From Wurfbainia villosa (lineage: Eukaryota; Streptophyta; Magnoliopsida; Zingiberales; Zingiberaceae): a stretch of 64,000 nt of DNA. The stretch is from NCBI GenBank assembly GCA_025175895.1, contig CM045989.1:123455272-123519271 (forward strand), given 5' to 3'. This document shows positions 1 through 11,674 of this stretch, one piece after another. Both the position numbers and the translations under genes were made by a program. Numbering within the stretch: the first letter of the stretch is position 1; the number at the start of each line of letters is the position of its first letter. Under the pieces are notes generated by a model. The model searched no databases. It was not told the origin of the DNA and worked only from the letters and a program-made list of their open reading frames with translations.

Positions 1-3000
1 ATGCTGCGAGTCGCACCCATCAGAATCGTAGACAGAGAACTCTACTGTGATCTGATAGTGCTCGACATGCAGGATTATGATATTATATTGGGCATGGATT
101 TCTTAAGCAAGTACGGTGCTTCGATTGAGTGCCGTAAAAGAAAAGTGGTCTTCCAGCCGGAGGCGGAACCTATGTTTGAATTTATTGGAGAGCCAAGGAG
201 AAGAGTCAATAAATTTCTATCAGCTCTACAGGCACACAAGATGTTAGACAATGGATGCACTGGGTTTCTAGCACATATAGTTGATACAAGTCAAGCCGAG
301 GACCAGAAGCTAGAAGATGTCAGAGTTGCATGCAACTACCCAGAGTTATTCCCAAATGAACTACCAGGGTTAGCCCCAGATAGAGAAATTGAATTTGAGA
401 TCGAATTGATTCCTGGTACTAACCCGATCTCTAAAGCACCTTACCGTATGGCGCCGACTGAATTGAAGGAACTTCAGGGACAACTACAGGAGTTACTCGA
501 CAAGGGACTTATTCGCCCAAGTCTCTCTCCATGGGGAGCTCCAGTGCTGTTCGTGAAGAAGAAAGATGGGTCTATGCGAATGTGCATAGACTATCGAGCG
601 CTGAATAATGTGACGATCAAGAACCGGTACCCTTTACCGCGGATTGATGACCTGTTCGACCAACTAAAGGGTGCCACCGTCTTCTCTAAGATTGACCTGA
701 GGTCTGGCTATCATCAAGTAAAAGTGAAACCAGATGATATACCAAAGATGGCCTTCCAGACAAGATACGAACATTACGAGTTCGTAGTTATGCCCTTCGG
801 AGTGACGAATGCACCTGCTCTGTTCATGGATTTGATGAATCGGGTATTCTCGGCATTTCTCGATAAATTTGTAATCATTTTCATCGATGACATATTGATA
901 TATTCAAGAACCCCAGAAGAGCACGCAAAACACCTGAATGTGGTATTACAGATTCTTCGAGAAAAGCAGCTGTATGCAAAGTTCTCCAAATGTGAGTTCT
1001 GGCTCGAACGAGTATCATTTTTGGGTCATGTTATATCCAAGCATGGAGTGATGGTAGACCCAATAAAGATTGAAGCTGTGAGTAACTGGAATCGACCAAA
1101 GAATGCCAGCGAGATCAGAAGCTTTCTTGGGCTAGCAAGCTACTACAAGAAGTTTGTAGAGAACTTCTCTAGGATTGCAGCCCCTATGACAGTCCTCACC
1201 AGAAAGAACAAGAAATATGAATGGACGAACACTTACGAGAGGAGTTTCATAGAATTGAAAAGGAGACTGACCAGTGCTCCAATCATTGCTCTTCCGGACA
1301 GTAACGAAGGCTTCAACATGTACAGTGACGCTTCCAAGTTGGGACTCGGAGTTGTACTCATGCAGAATGGCAAGGTCATTGCCTACGCCTCTAGGCAACT
1401 TAAGGAACATGAAAGGAATTATCCCACCCACGATTTAGAGCTAGCGGCCGTGGTCTTTGCTCTCAAAACATGGAGGCATTATCTATATGGAGCTCAGTGT
1501 AGGATTTATACAGACCACCAGAGTCTGAAATATTTCTTCACACAGAAGGACCTGAACATGAGACAACGTAGATGGCTCGAGCTCGTTAAGGATTATGACT
1601 GCGAGATCTTCTACCATTCGAGAAAAGCAAACAAGGTGGCTGATGCACTCAGCAGGAAGTCCTGCGCCACCTTGATGTCTCTATCAGTGTTATTTCGGCC
1701 CTTAGAAAAGGAGATTATGCATTACGGGGTTGAAATCATTTTCGGACAGCTCTCGACCATGACGATAGCACCGACGCTGTTCGATGATATATTGGAAAAG
1801 CAAGCCCATGACCTGAGCATTGAGAGAATCAAGCAAGAGGTTCTGGAAGGAAAGGATGATGGGTTCCGTATCTCTGATAGTGGAGTACTCTACCTCAGGG
1901 ATCGCTTGTGTATTCCCGATGATCCAAGATTATAGAAGAAGATATTTGAGGAAGCTCACGGAACTCCTTATGCGATGCATCCTGGAACCACCAAGATGTA
2001 CCAAGACCTGAAAAGAAAATTCTGGTGGTTCGGAATGAAAAGATGTGACTACCACGACTTTGCCAGGAGGGTTAAAGAAGAACACCAGAGACCTGGAGGA
2101 ACACTGCAACCAATCCAGATTCCAGAATGGAAATGGAAAGATATTTCTATGGATTTCATCTCAGGATTGCCCAAGACGACAAATGGATATGATGCTATAT
2201 GGGTAATTGTAGACCGATTGACGAAGTCTGCCCACTTCTTAACAATCAAGATGACCTATTCGACTGAGCAAATGGCTCAATTATACACTAAGAAAATTAT
2301 CAGATTACATGGGATTCCTAAGACCATCATTTCTGACAGAGATGGTCATTTTATTTCCCATTTCTAGGAGTGCGTTCAGAAGGCACTTGGCACGAAACTA
2401 TTGTTCAGTACCGCCTTCCATCTTCAGACGGACAGACAGACCAAAAAAGTAAATCAAGTACTGGAGGATATGTTACGAGTTTGCGCCCTAGATTTCAAAG
2501 GTAGCTGGTGCCGATACTTATGCTTGGCAGAATTCGCCTACAACAATAGCTACCAAGCTACTATTGGAATGAAACCCTACGAGGCTCTATACGGGAGGAA
2601 ATGTAGATCTCCTATATGCCGGTACGAGGGTGGTGAAAAGAAGGGGATGAGACTCTAGACAGACTTCATTGACGACACCACCCGAGCTATACAGAACATC
2701 CGTCAAAGAATTGAAACTGCTCAGAGCCGGCAAAAGAGCTATGCAGATATGCGGCGTAGACCATTAGAATTCGAAGTCGGGGACCTGGTATTCCTCAAGG
2801 TGGCCCCTATGAAGGGAGTGATGAGATTCGAAAGGAAGGGTAAGCTGAGTCCGCGCTATGTGGGACCGTATCCGATATTACAGAGGGTTGGCAAGGTAGC
2901 TTACGAGCTGGAGCTGCCTCAAGAGATGTCAGCTATTCACAACGTGTTTCACGTTTCGATGCTCAAGAAGTGCATTTCTAGTACGGACCAAGTGATTGAG

Positions 3001-3228
3001 CCACAAACAGTGCAAGTTCAAGAGTTCCTGAGTTATGAAAGTCGGCCTATCCAGATACTAGACCGAGAAGTCAAGAGACTAAGGAACAAAGAGGTGCCCT
3101 TAGTAAAGGGTAAATCAAAATCAGCGATGCGAAGAAGCTACCCGGAGCGAAGAGGACATGAAACAAAAGTACCCAGAATTGTTCTAAGTTTAGGGGAAGA
3201 AACTTTTAAAAGGTATGAAGGATTGTAA
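1..3228 (+). pseudogene. pol: Ty3/gypsy pol polyprotein (protease, RT, RNase H, integrase, chromodomain)
   Basis: This is the replication polyprotein of the Tekay-type element; the ATG at base 1 is internal. The retropepsin C-terminus (YDIILGMDFL) is near residue 28. RT carries FIDD at residues 294-297. RNase H has YSDAS near residue 441 and ADALSRK near 548. Integrase follows, with acidic residues at MDF (about 2152), SDRDG (about 2335) and QVLED (about 2464). One frame is kept for 3 kb with in-frame TAG stops at 1933, 2365 and 2656. The integrase zinc finger lacks its CxxC pair through a short in-frame deletion near 2070. The chromodomain starts near 3025; a frameshift near 3110-3130 moves its tail to another frame, which ends at the TAA at 3185-3187. 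Recently active but dead. Confidence 0.93.
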
Positions 3229-4974
3229 CGCCCGTAAAATTTCTAGCAATTTTATAAGAATTTTTGGCACGATTATAATGGGCTTTATGTGGGCTCTTTC
3301 AAAAATAAAAGAAAAGGAGCCAAAAAGGATGCAAGGCCTAGGAATTGAACCCCAAACCTCTAGAGATAGCTAAGCCCTAAAGATGCATCCAATAACCAGA
3401 AGCCCAGCAGGGTTATACTATTAGAGGAATATGGAAAATTATAGTTAGGGGTAAGGGAGACTAAGGGACTCTTCAAGTGAATAAATAGGGGGAATGAGGA
3501 GACATGAGTAACCAAATTGCTTTTCTCTCCTTCTCATCTTCTTCCTCACCGAAATCATTCCTCTCCCTTTTCATCCTTTGTCCAAAACCTATCCAAGCAA
3601 GAGGAAGGCTAAGTTGGCATCCCTTAGGTTATCTTCCAACCAAAAAGCAAAGCGAAGGATGTAAGTATCCCCCTCACCTACGTACAAGTAGTTTTCGAAT
3701 GATGTATTTGTGTTAATCCTCTTGAAACCATTCGGCCAAGACCTTGTTTGAGTTTTTCCATGAAGATCCATGCCATATCTTGTATGAACATGATGAAGAT
3801 AGGATGCTAGATGGATTAGGTTAGGTGTTTGACCATAAAAACCCAAGGGACCATTCGGCCAAGACCTTGTTTGAGCTTTCCATGAAGATCCATGTCATAT
3901 CTTGTATGGACATGATGAAGATAGGATGCTAGATGAATTAGGTTAAGTGTTTTAACTTTTATGACCTTTAAAACCATTCGGCCAAGCCACTCTAAACCCC
4001 TATATGTTCTTTTATGACATGCTATAGCCAAGTTCATGCTATGTTTTGATAGTAAAAGAAGATAACTTGATGTTTGGTTAACCAAGATTTAAGTGGATGA
4101 ACTGCTAAGCGTTGGACCATTCGGCCAAGCCACTTTAGACCCCTATGTGTGTTCTTTTATGCCATGTTTAGATGAGCTTAGGCTCAGTTTTGATGCTAGA
4201 TGAAAATAACATGTTCAATGCTAGGTTTTAAATGAGTTCATGCCATGTTTGATGTTTAGAAGAAGATAATATGTTCTATGCTATGTTATAGATAAGTCCA
4301 TGCTATGTTTTGATGGTAAATGAAGATAACATGATGTTTGTTTAACCTAGGTTTAAGTGGATGAACCTTTAGGCCCTTTGAACCATTCGGCCAAGTCCAT
4401 CTAGACCCCTAAGGTGTCTTCTATGCTATGTTTTGCATGAGTTCATAATGACTTTTGGTGTTAGATGAAGATAACATGCTCTATGCTAGGTTTTAAACGA
4501 GTTTATGTCATGTTTGATGTTAAAAGAAGATAACATGTTCTATGCCATGCTATAGATAAGTTCATGCTATGTTTTGATGGTAAATGAAGATAACATGTTG
4601 TTTGGTTAACCTAGATTTAAGTGGATGAACCTTAAGCCTTTGAACCATTCGGCCAAGACCCCTAATATGTTTCTATGCCATGTTTGATTGAGTTGATGAT
4701 GACTTTTGATGTTAGATGAAGGTAACATGTTGTTGGTTAACCTAGAGTTAAGTGGTTGAGCCTCATGTCCTTTAAACCCATTTGGCCAAGGTTTAATTAA
4801 AACCCTAAGTGCCCTCCCATGCCATGCTTTATGTGTTAAAGAACTAACATGTGGTTAGTTAGACCATATATAAGTTGTTTGGTGTTTAAAACTTTGATAG
4901 AACTCCATGAAGTTTAGGTCATTCCATGTATACTTGTTCATGATGTTTATACCTTATGCCATGCTTATATGTGT
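3224..4974 (+). repeat. Tekay 3' LTR, left part
   Basis: The LTR starts at TGTAACGCCC (3224), just after a purine-rich stretch (about 3188-3222). It is interrupted at 4974 by copia A and resumes at 13558; the two parts total about 3.24 kb, long but within the range of Tekay/Del LTRs. A weak TATA-like AATAAATAGG lies near 3480. The last five bases (4970-4974, TGTGT) are the left target duplication of A. Confidence 0.9.
3727..4790 (+). repeat. Dispersed direct repeats ACCATTCGGCCAAG in the Tekay LTR
   Basis: Six clear copies of a 14-base core start near 3727, 3850, 3973, 4116, 4382 and 4644, with a degenerate copy near 4776. Surrounding text is also repeated: forms of 'gatgaagataacatg', 'tttaagtggatgaac' and 'atgctatgttttgatg' recur between cores. 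Spacing is about 120-270 bases. This looks like expansion of an LTR segment by local duplication; no coding capacity is evident. Confidence 0.8.
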
Positions 4975-6059
4975 TGTTGGTGCAGTGGGCACCTAAGTCG
5001 AACCTAAGTTTTGATTATAGCAAACGATACAAAGTTAAGCTTATATTGTTATCTCACGAGCTAAATCAAGTGTGCAGAAAAGTCTCAATGCTGGAGCTGA
5101 AGGCTAGCGACACCCGGAGGAAGCCGCGGTGGTCGGGCGAGACTCGAGTGATTTCGGAGGGAGCCGATGGAATCGAGTGGAAGGCCGGAAGCAAAAGCAA
5201 CACGTAAGTATCGAGGTAAGCTCGTGTGTGTGAGCGTAAGTGAAGTCGTATCCTCTTTAAGGGGATGATCTTAAGCGTAGATCCGACCCAAGACATCTCA
5301 TAGGTGGTCTAGGTCGAGATCGGACGGTCGAAGACCGTCGGAAGTATGTTTTTGTTGAGCTAACTTTGACTTGCGAAAGCATCGATCGCCGGCTTGGAGG
5401 AGTCATTGCCGTGTATCGATCCGATCGCGAAGGTCATCAATGGTGATGTTGCCATCGATCGTGATGATGGCCATCATCGTGATGGTCAATGATCAGATTC
5501 GAGGAGTCAAGGCTTATCACTCCACCTCAAAGCGGTTTGGTGTCCATTTGTGATTGGTTGAAGACCCACTCGAAAAGGGGCTCAAAGGCTATAAAAGGAG
5601 GGCAAAACCTAGGGTTTTAACAACAATTCTAAGCTTCCAAAAGTCTCATAAAGCTACCGACAACAACGTGCTTCTTCTTCTCCGACGTCTAGGTTTCATT
5701 TCCTTTATTTTTGCGTCGGTTTTAATTTTAGTGTCGTTGCTCATTTACATTCTTGAAGCTATTTTCTATCGTAACGAGGAGAGGAGTGTCCTCTACCTCA
5801 AGTTTTTTTGTATCGATTAACTCCTACCTCCAAGCGAGGAGGAGTTTGTTTAGTGATTTGCCCTCCGTCGTGGTCAAGGACCACTAGGGCCTTGAGTAGT
5901 AGCCGGCTCTGAACCAAGTAAATATCTTGTTTCTATTGTCTCCTTTAGTTTTTGTTTTGCTTATCTTTCCGCTGCGTATATTTGTCTTGAAACGAATTCG
6001 AAAAAGTTTTTTCTTTCGCTATTCACCCCCCCCCTCTAGCGAACCGCATTGATCCAACA
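4975..6059 (+). repeat. 5' LTR of copia A
   Basis: 1085 bases from TGTTGGTGCAGTGG to GATCCAACA. It matches 12443-13552 almost throughout; the differences concentrate in 5370-5480, where GATC/CGATCG-rich text replaces or shortens the 3' LTR version. A TATA box lies at 5590-5596. Confidence 0.95.
5590..5596 (+). promoter_or_regulatory. TATA box in copia A 5' LTR
   Basis: TATAAAA within GGCTATAAAAGGAGGGC, about 385 bases into the LTR's second half; repeated at 13066-13072 in the 3' LTR. Position and context fit the LTR promoter; the start site is not visible directly. Confidence 0.7.
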
Positions 6060-6061
6060 AT

Positions 6062-6073
6062 TGGTATCAGAGC
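6062..6073 (+). other. Primer-binding site of copia A (initiator tRNA-Met)
   Basis: TGGTATCAGAGC starts two bases after the 5' LTR and complements the 3' end of plant initiator tRNA-Met, the usual primer of Ty1/copia elements. Confidence 0.93.
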
Positions 6074-6245
6074 TGGGGGTGCTTAGATTTGGTGAAACCA
6101 CCAATCTAACTTTTTTTCACAGATTTGTTTTTCGTTCGTTTAAATTTTTCTCCCGCACTACTAATCCAAGACGCAAGTCTTGGTACTTTCGTGTGTTTTT
6201 GTTGTTGCTAGGTTTTCATTTTAGTCTCCTTGTCTTTTTGTTCTA

Positions 6246-7880
6246 ATGGCCCATCTCGAGGGTTTTAGCACCGTCCGACCTCCGTTTTACAACGGAGATG
6301 ATTTCCGTTACTGGAAAGGTCGGATGGAATGCTTTCTCAAAACCCAAATTGAGATGTGGATCATAATTCAAACGGGTTTCACACTTCCGACCAATGAAGT
6401 GGGTGACTCCTTGGATTATGATCAATGGACCGTTGCAACAAAATGACAAGTCGAAGCCGACGCCAAGGCGACACAAATCCTCCAATGTGGCCTATCCAAG
6501 GAGGAGCTAAATCGCGTCGGCCCCTTCATAAGCGCAAAGGATCTTTGGACAAAACTAATCGAGTTACACGAAGGATCGGATCAAGCTAACGTTTGCAAAC
6601 ATGATTTGTTATTCAATAAATTGTACACACTAAAAATGCAGGAACACGAGTCCGCGACGCAACTCCACGCCCGTGTCCAAGACATAGTCAACAACCTACA
6701 TGCAATCGGGCAAAAGGTCGAAAATCGCGACCTTATAAGGTATGTCCTAAACTCTTTTCCGAGGACTACCTTATGGGCATCCATGGTCGATGCCTATAAG
6801 GTCTCCAAGGACCTTTCTAAAATTAGGTTAGATGAACTCTTTTCGGATTTTGAACTTCATGAGCAGTCTAACTCGGAGCCCGAGAGGGGTATAGCCTTGT
6901 TTGCAGGTTCAAAGAAGAAGAAAATCGCAAGCAAGCCACCACCAACCGAGGAGGAAGATGAGTCCGAAGAAGAAGTTGACCCGGAGTTGACTGCCGAACT
7001 AATGAACCTAGCTCGAAGGATAGCCAAGGGACGAAAGCGAACTACGACTCGACCCAACCAAGGTAAACCTAAAAGTTCTAACATTAGGTGTTATGAGTGC
7101 AACAGGTTTGGACATATCAAGTCCGAGTGCCCCAAGCTCAACCACCAAGCACCTAAGCATAAGAAGGCCCTCAACGCGACATGGGAAGAAGCGTCATCCG
7201 AAGAAGACGAAGATCACGTCTTCATGGCGAAATCAATTGAGTCAGACACGGAGACCGAACTTGAGTCAGAACCTGAGGATGACTCGGACTACGAAGCTAC
7301 CTTCAAGTCAAGCCACGGATACGCATCCGGTTCAAAAGATACCCTTAAGGTGAGTCGAACCTTATTTAATACTTTACATAATACGGTTAGGTTTTTGTCT
7401 AGGAAGTTAGCTAAGTCCGAGTCCAAGGTCGAGACCCTGGTTGAGGAAGTTAAACTCCTCAAACACGAGGTCTCCCTAACCTCTTCGACTAGTCGAGTTC
7501 AAGAGAAGGACTCAACTCGGGTTGAAAAACTCGAAGTTGAGAACTCACTCTTGAAAAGTCAAGTCGAAGATCTTAGGAATACGTTGGAAAGGTTTACTTT
7601 GGGATCCAAAGGACTTGACCTCCTACTTGGATCGCAAAGGGCCATGTACAACAAGGCCGGACTAGGTTTTAGCTCAAACACGACCAATAAGTCGTATATG
7701 TCAATCGTAAGTAGACATAAAAAATGTGTCCAAGCATGGGTCCCTAAGACCACTTTGATTTCAACTCTAGGATCCAACTCGTACTGGGTTCCCAAGGACC
7801 AAATCCACTATGTGGATAGACCGAACCGATTCAACGGTCTAGGGGGAGCCAGTACAAAACATGTTTGTGTTTTAACTTAG
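6246..7880 (+). pseudogene. gag: Copia A gag
   Basis: Capsid/nucleocapsid precursor. The ATG at 6246 begins MAHLEGFSTVRPPFYNGDDF, the usual start of this gag type. A single TGA at 6444-6446 interrupts an otherwise continuous frame to 7880. The UBN2-type capsid domain covers roughly the first 220 codons. An acidic Ser/Glu stretch precedes one zinc knuckle, CYECNRFGHIKSEC (about 7090-7131), with all CCHC residues present. A predicted coiled-coil tail (about 7390-7590) leads to two WVPK motifs near the C-terminus, the module that in copia G lies directly before the protease. Here the protease starts 0.7 kb further on. Confidence 0.9.
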
Positions 7881-8607
7881 AAATTGCATGCTTAGATTTT
7901 TTTTTGTTTTTTTTTGTGAACTCACTTAGAACACATAAATAACCAACTAAAAGTCTTCGAAAAGATTGAGCCTCGGGGAGCCTCTTTTCAAAAACATAAC
8001 CAACTAAAAGCCTTCGAAAAGATTGAGCCTCGGGGAGCCTCTTTTCAAAAATAACCAGTTAGACTAGGAAATAATCTTGGGTGAGTCAAGTCATCATTTT
8101 CTTGAAAATGGCTTTGTCAAAGGAAGTGGTCGATGATCCGATAAAAGAAGGCCCCTGTGCCTCGCCACGACCTGGAAACCATGATCTTGAAAAGGTAAAC
8201 TTGACAAGCCTTGGGTTAAATCCAAATCTAACATAAATTTACTTGAACCTAAATCTACTTGAACCTAAATTCACTTAATCAATTTAATTGGAAATCATCT
8301 CAACATAAATTTACTTGAACCTAAATCTACTTGAACCTAAATTCACTTAATCAATTTAATTGGAAATCATCTCAACATAAAATCACTTGAACCTAAATTC
8401 ACTTAATCAATTTAATTGGAAATCATCTCAACATAAAATTACTTGAACCTAAATCCACTTAATCAACTTAATTGGAAGTCATCTCAAAAACACATAAGTA
8501 TAACATGCTTGATCATATAAACTCCGGTGAGATGACCTAGGGTTAACAACTTACAACCAATTTTCTTAACAAAAATCTAACATCCAATCCAACCACCTTG
8601 TGTGTAG
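7881..8607 (+). repeat. Noncoding spacer with two tandem arrays between gag and protease of A
   Basis: This 0.73-kb stretch has no coding signal. A 57-base unit is duplicated at 7939-8050 (core AGATTGAGCCTCGGGGAGCC). A block at about 8109-8178 (GAAGTGGTCG ... GTGCCTCGCCACG) closely resembles one in the leader of element F at 52037-52108. A second array at 8230-8486 has four units beginning AACATAAA at 8230, 8302, 8374 and 8430, of 72, 72, 56 and about 57 bases. Other copia elements in this window have no gap here. Confidence 0.85.
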
Positions 8608-9129
8608 GATCAATGGATGTTGGACAACGGTTGCTCCCGACACATGACCGGGGATCAACTCAAATTCGCAAAGCTTCGATTCAAACGACAAGGATCGGTA
8701 GCCTTTGGGAATAACGGCAAGCTCAAAATCATCAGATCAGGTGATATCGAGCCTAACACGAATTTTGTCATTAAAAATGTATTACTTGTAGAGAATTTTG
8801 AATATAACTTACTTAGTGTAAGTCAATTGTGTGATAATAACTATAAGGTTATATTTCTAGAAAATGAATGCGTAATTAATACCAACGAAACCTCTAAAAC
8901 AATTCTTAAAGGAACTAGAAATAACAACATTTATATGATCAACTTAACCAACTCCTCAACTATGTGTCTTATGACACGGCAAGAGGAATCATGGTTGTGG
9001 CACCGACGACTCGGTCACTCGCACCCAAGACTCGTCCACAAGATGAGTCAGAGTGGCTTAGTCAGAGGCTTACCCAACCTCAACAACTTGGTTAATAAAA
9101 TCTGTAATGCTTGTCAACAAGGAAAATAA
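8608..9129 (+). pseudogene. pol: Copia A protease and GAG-pre-integrase region
   Basis: The start of the pol polyprotein in one open frame; its true start is not visible. The aspartic protease motif reads WMLDNGCSRHMTGD where this family normally has D-S-G, so the residue after the catalytic Asp is changed. Hydrophobic NLLSVSQLCD follows. The GAG-pre-integrase segment has the integrase zinc finger pattern WHRRLGHSH ... CNACQQGK (about 9000-9126), with both His and both Cys present. A TAA at 9127 closes the frame and the integrase core continues beyond it. Confidence 0.88.
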
Positions 9130-9968
9130 CCTAGGACACAACACAAGTTAACTAACCAAGAATGAACCTCAAATGTACTTGAGCTCCTGCATATGGATCT
9201 ATTCGATTCACATGGAGCCAAGTCACTCAATAGAAGTCAATATTGCTTAGTCATAATTGACGACTACTCGAGTTTACAGGTTAGGTTCATCGAAGCATAA
9301 AAGTGATACCTAGATCAATTAATCAATCTATTCAAATTAATCGAGAATCAAAAGACCTTAAGGTTAAAAGACTTAGAAGCGATCATGGTGGTGAATTCGA
9401 AAATCAAAGGTTCACTAGGCACGTAACCTAAGCGGATACCACCATGAATTCTCTTGCCCTAGGACCCTCGACAAAATGGCCTAGTGGAGCGGAAAAACCG
9501 AACTCTACAAGAAGCCGCTAGGACCATGTTGAATATCGACCTAGATAGGTTTTAGGCGGCCGTTAGCACGGCTTGCTATGTCCAAAATAGGATCATATGG
9601 TAAAGAGGCACCTTAAGACCTCGTAAGAGATTTATCACGATAAAATACCTAACATCAAGTACTTTAGGGTATTTGGGTGTAAGGTACATATCCTAAACAC
9701 TAAGGATTACCTAGGGAAATTTACATCCAAAACCACGACAGGAATCTTTCTAGGATACTCGACTACAAGTAGAGCTTATAGAGTATATAACCATGACACC
9801 CTTAGAGTCGAGGAGACTATCAATGTAGTATTCGATGAAGGACATGAACCTACAAAACCCCCGGCAACCCCAATTAGCGAGCCGATTCATACTAGACCTT
9901 ACTCTGATCTGGAGATCAGGTCTAGTGTTAATCCTAACCTAAGTCAACCTAGTCACTCTATTGATCAA
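9130..9968 (+). pseudogene. pol: Copia A integrase core remnant
   Basis: A decayed integrase catalytic core in several frames. The three acidic sites are readable: HMDLFD near 9190, LRSDHGGEFEN near 9372, and VERKNRT near 9487. Multiple stops and small indels prevent continuous translation. The distal part (9650-9840) keeps fragments of the usual post-core region (FGCKV, GYST, YRVYN). Identification is by motif order between the zinc finger and the RT. Confidence 0.8.
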
Positions 9969-11674
9969 GTGATAGATGACTCCAACCAAACTAGTGTTCA
10001 ACCAAGTCACCCCATTGATCAAGCATTAGGTGACACAAACCCAACCCAATCTAGGATTCAGACTAACCACCCTATCGATCAAGTAATAGGAGATCCTAAT
10101 CTAGGAGTTCGAACTAGAGCATCCTATAGGAACCTTAGTCAAATTTCCTTAATTTCAAAGATAGAACCCAAATCAATTAAACAAGCTCTTCTTGATCCCG
10201 ATTGGATTATTGCAATGCAAGAAGAGCTAGCTCAATTTACTAGGAATGAAGTGTGGTAATTAGTACCATCACCTAAAGACAAAACGATAATTGGAACAAG
10301 GTGGGTGTTTCGAAACAAGCTTGATGATAAAGGTGAAGTAGTTAGAAACAAGGCTAGGTTAGTCGCCAAGTTTAGCCAAGTCGAAGGCTTAGATTGCGGC
10401 GTGAAACCTCGCTGATAGCTAGACTCGAATCCATTCGAATGTTGCTAGCTTATACGCATCGAGGATTTAAGCTGTTTCAAATGGATGTTAAGTCGGCATT
10501 CCTAAATGGATACATTAAAGAAGAAGTTTATGTTAGCCAACCCCCCGGATTCGAAAATCTAGATAAACCCGACCATGTTTTAAAACTTAAGAAAGCTCTC
10601 TATGGACTTAAACAAGCTCCTCGAGCTTGGTACGAGAGACTTTCAATCCATCTTAAGTCAAAAGGGTTTAACCAAGGCTTAGTTGACCCAACTCTCTTCG
10701 TAAAAACCTTAGGTAAAGAAATATTCATGGCTCAAATTTACGTAGACGATATAATTTTTGGAACCTCTAACTCATCCTTACTAAACGAGTTCGTTTCACT
10801 CATGGAAAGTGAGTTCGAAATGAACTTGGTAGGCGAAGTTCGTTCTTTTAGGTCTACAAATTAAACAAACTAAGGATGGTATATACCTATATCAACAAAA
10901 ATACACTAAGGAGTTAATTAAAAGATTTGGAATGCAAGACGCTAAGATAATAAACACCCCAATGGCGATTAATGTTAACATAGGAGAAGACCTAGAAAGT
11001 AAGCCCATTGACTTAAAATACTATAGGAGTGTAATAGGGAGTCTCCTGTACTTAGCATAGCCAGGCACGATATCTTATTTGCAGTAAGTATGTGCGCCGG
11101 TTTCAAACTGTGCCAAGGAGTCTCACCTAACCTAGTTAAGCGTATCCTTAGATATCTAAAGGGTACACTTAATGTCGGTATTTGGTATCCTAGATCTACG
11201 AGTTCGAACTAATCGGCTACTCCGATTCGGATTATGCGGTAGTAAACTCGATAGAAAGAGCACGCAGTGGTTGTTGTCAACTACTCGGCTCGAGTCTAGT
11301 GAGTTAGTGCGATGGAAGCAACATTGTGTTGCCTTGTCTACCACCGAAGCGAATACATCGCGATGGGTGAGTGTGTCACTCGGCTTCTTTGGATGAAGCA
11401 CACCCTCATGACTTTAAGTTAGACTTTACTGAATACTAAACTTCATGTAGATAACATTAGCTCAATTAATCTTACAAAGAATCCAATATGTCACTCTAGG
11501 ACCAAACATATAGAAGTCAAACACCATTTCATTCGAGAACATGTGGCCAACGGAGCCATACAACTCGAGTACGCCGAATCGAAATCTAACCTAGCAGACC
11601 TATTTACTAAACCCCTACCCGAAGCCGAATTTAGTCTATTAAGACGAAAATTGGGCATGTGCGTAATAGAATAA
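9969..11674 (+). pseudogene. pol: Copia A reverse transcriptase and RNase H
   Basis: The N-terminal RT linker is open from 9969 to a TAA at 10257. Translation resumes in the same frame to about 10400 (GTRWVFRNKLD), then shifts. The segment 10394-10864 is open and carries QMDVKSAFLNGY, QPPGFE, YGLKQAPRAWYE and the catalytic YVDDI near 10740-10754. RNase H is broken into frames: GYSDSDYA near 11213, ALSTTEAN near 11332, LADLFTKPLPEAEF near 11598. The polyprotein ends at the TAA at 11672-11674. Motif wording fits the Sirevirus/Tork branch of Ty1/copia. Confidence 0.9.

Noticed and set aside
1..3228. Integrated pararetrovirus as source of the RT
   Set aside because: Integrase and a chromodomain remnant follow RNase H and an LTR follows, which fits Ty3/gypsy and not a pararetrovirus.
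5371..5820. Two short plus-strand frames that could be a host exon
   Set aside because: Both lie in the 5' LTR of copia A and the same region is disrupted in the 3' LTR.
8230..8486. CRISPR-like array
   Set aside because: Units are contiguous tandem copies with no unique spacers, in a plant retrotransposon.
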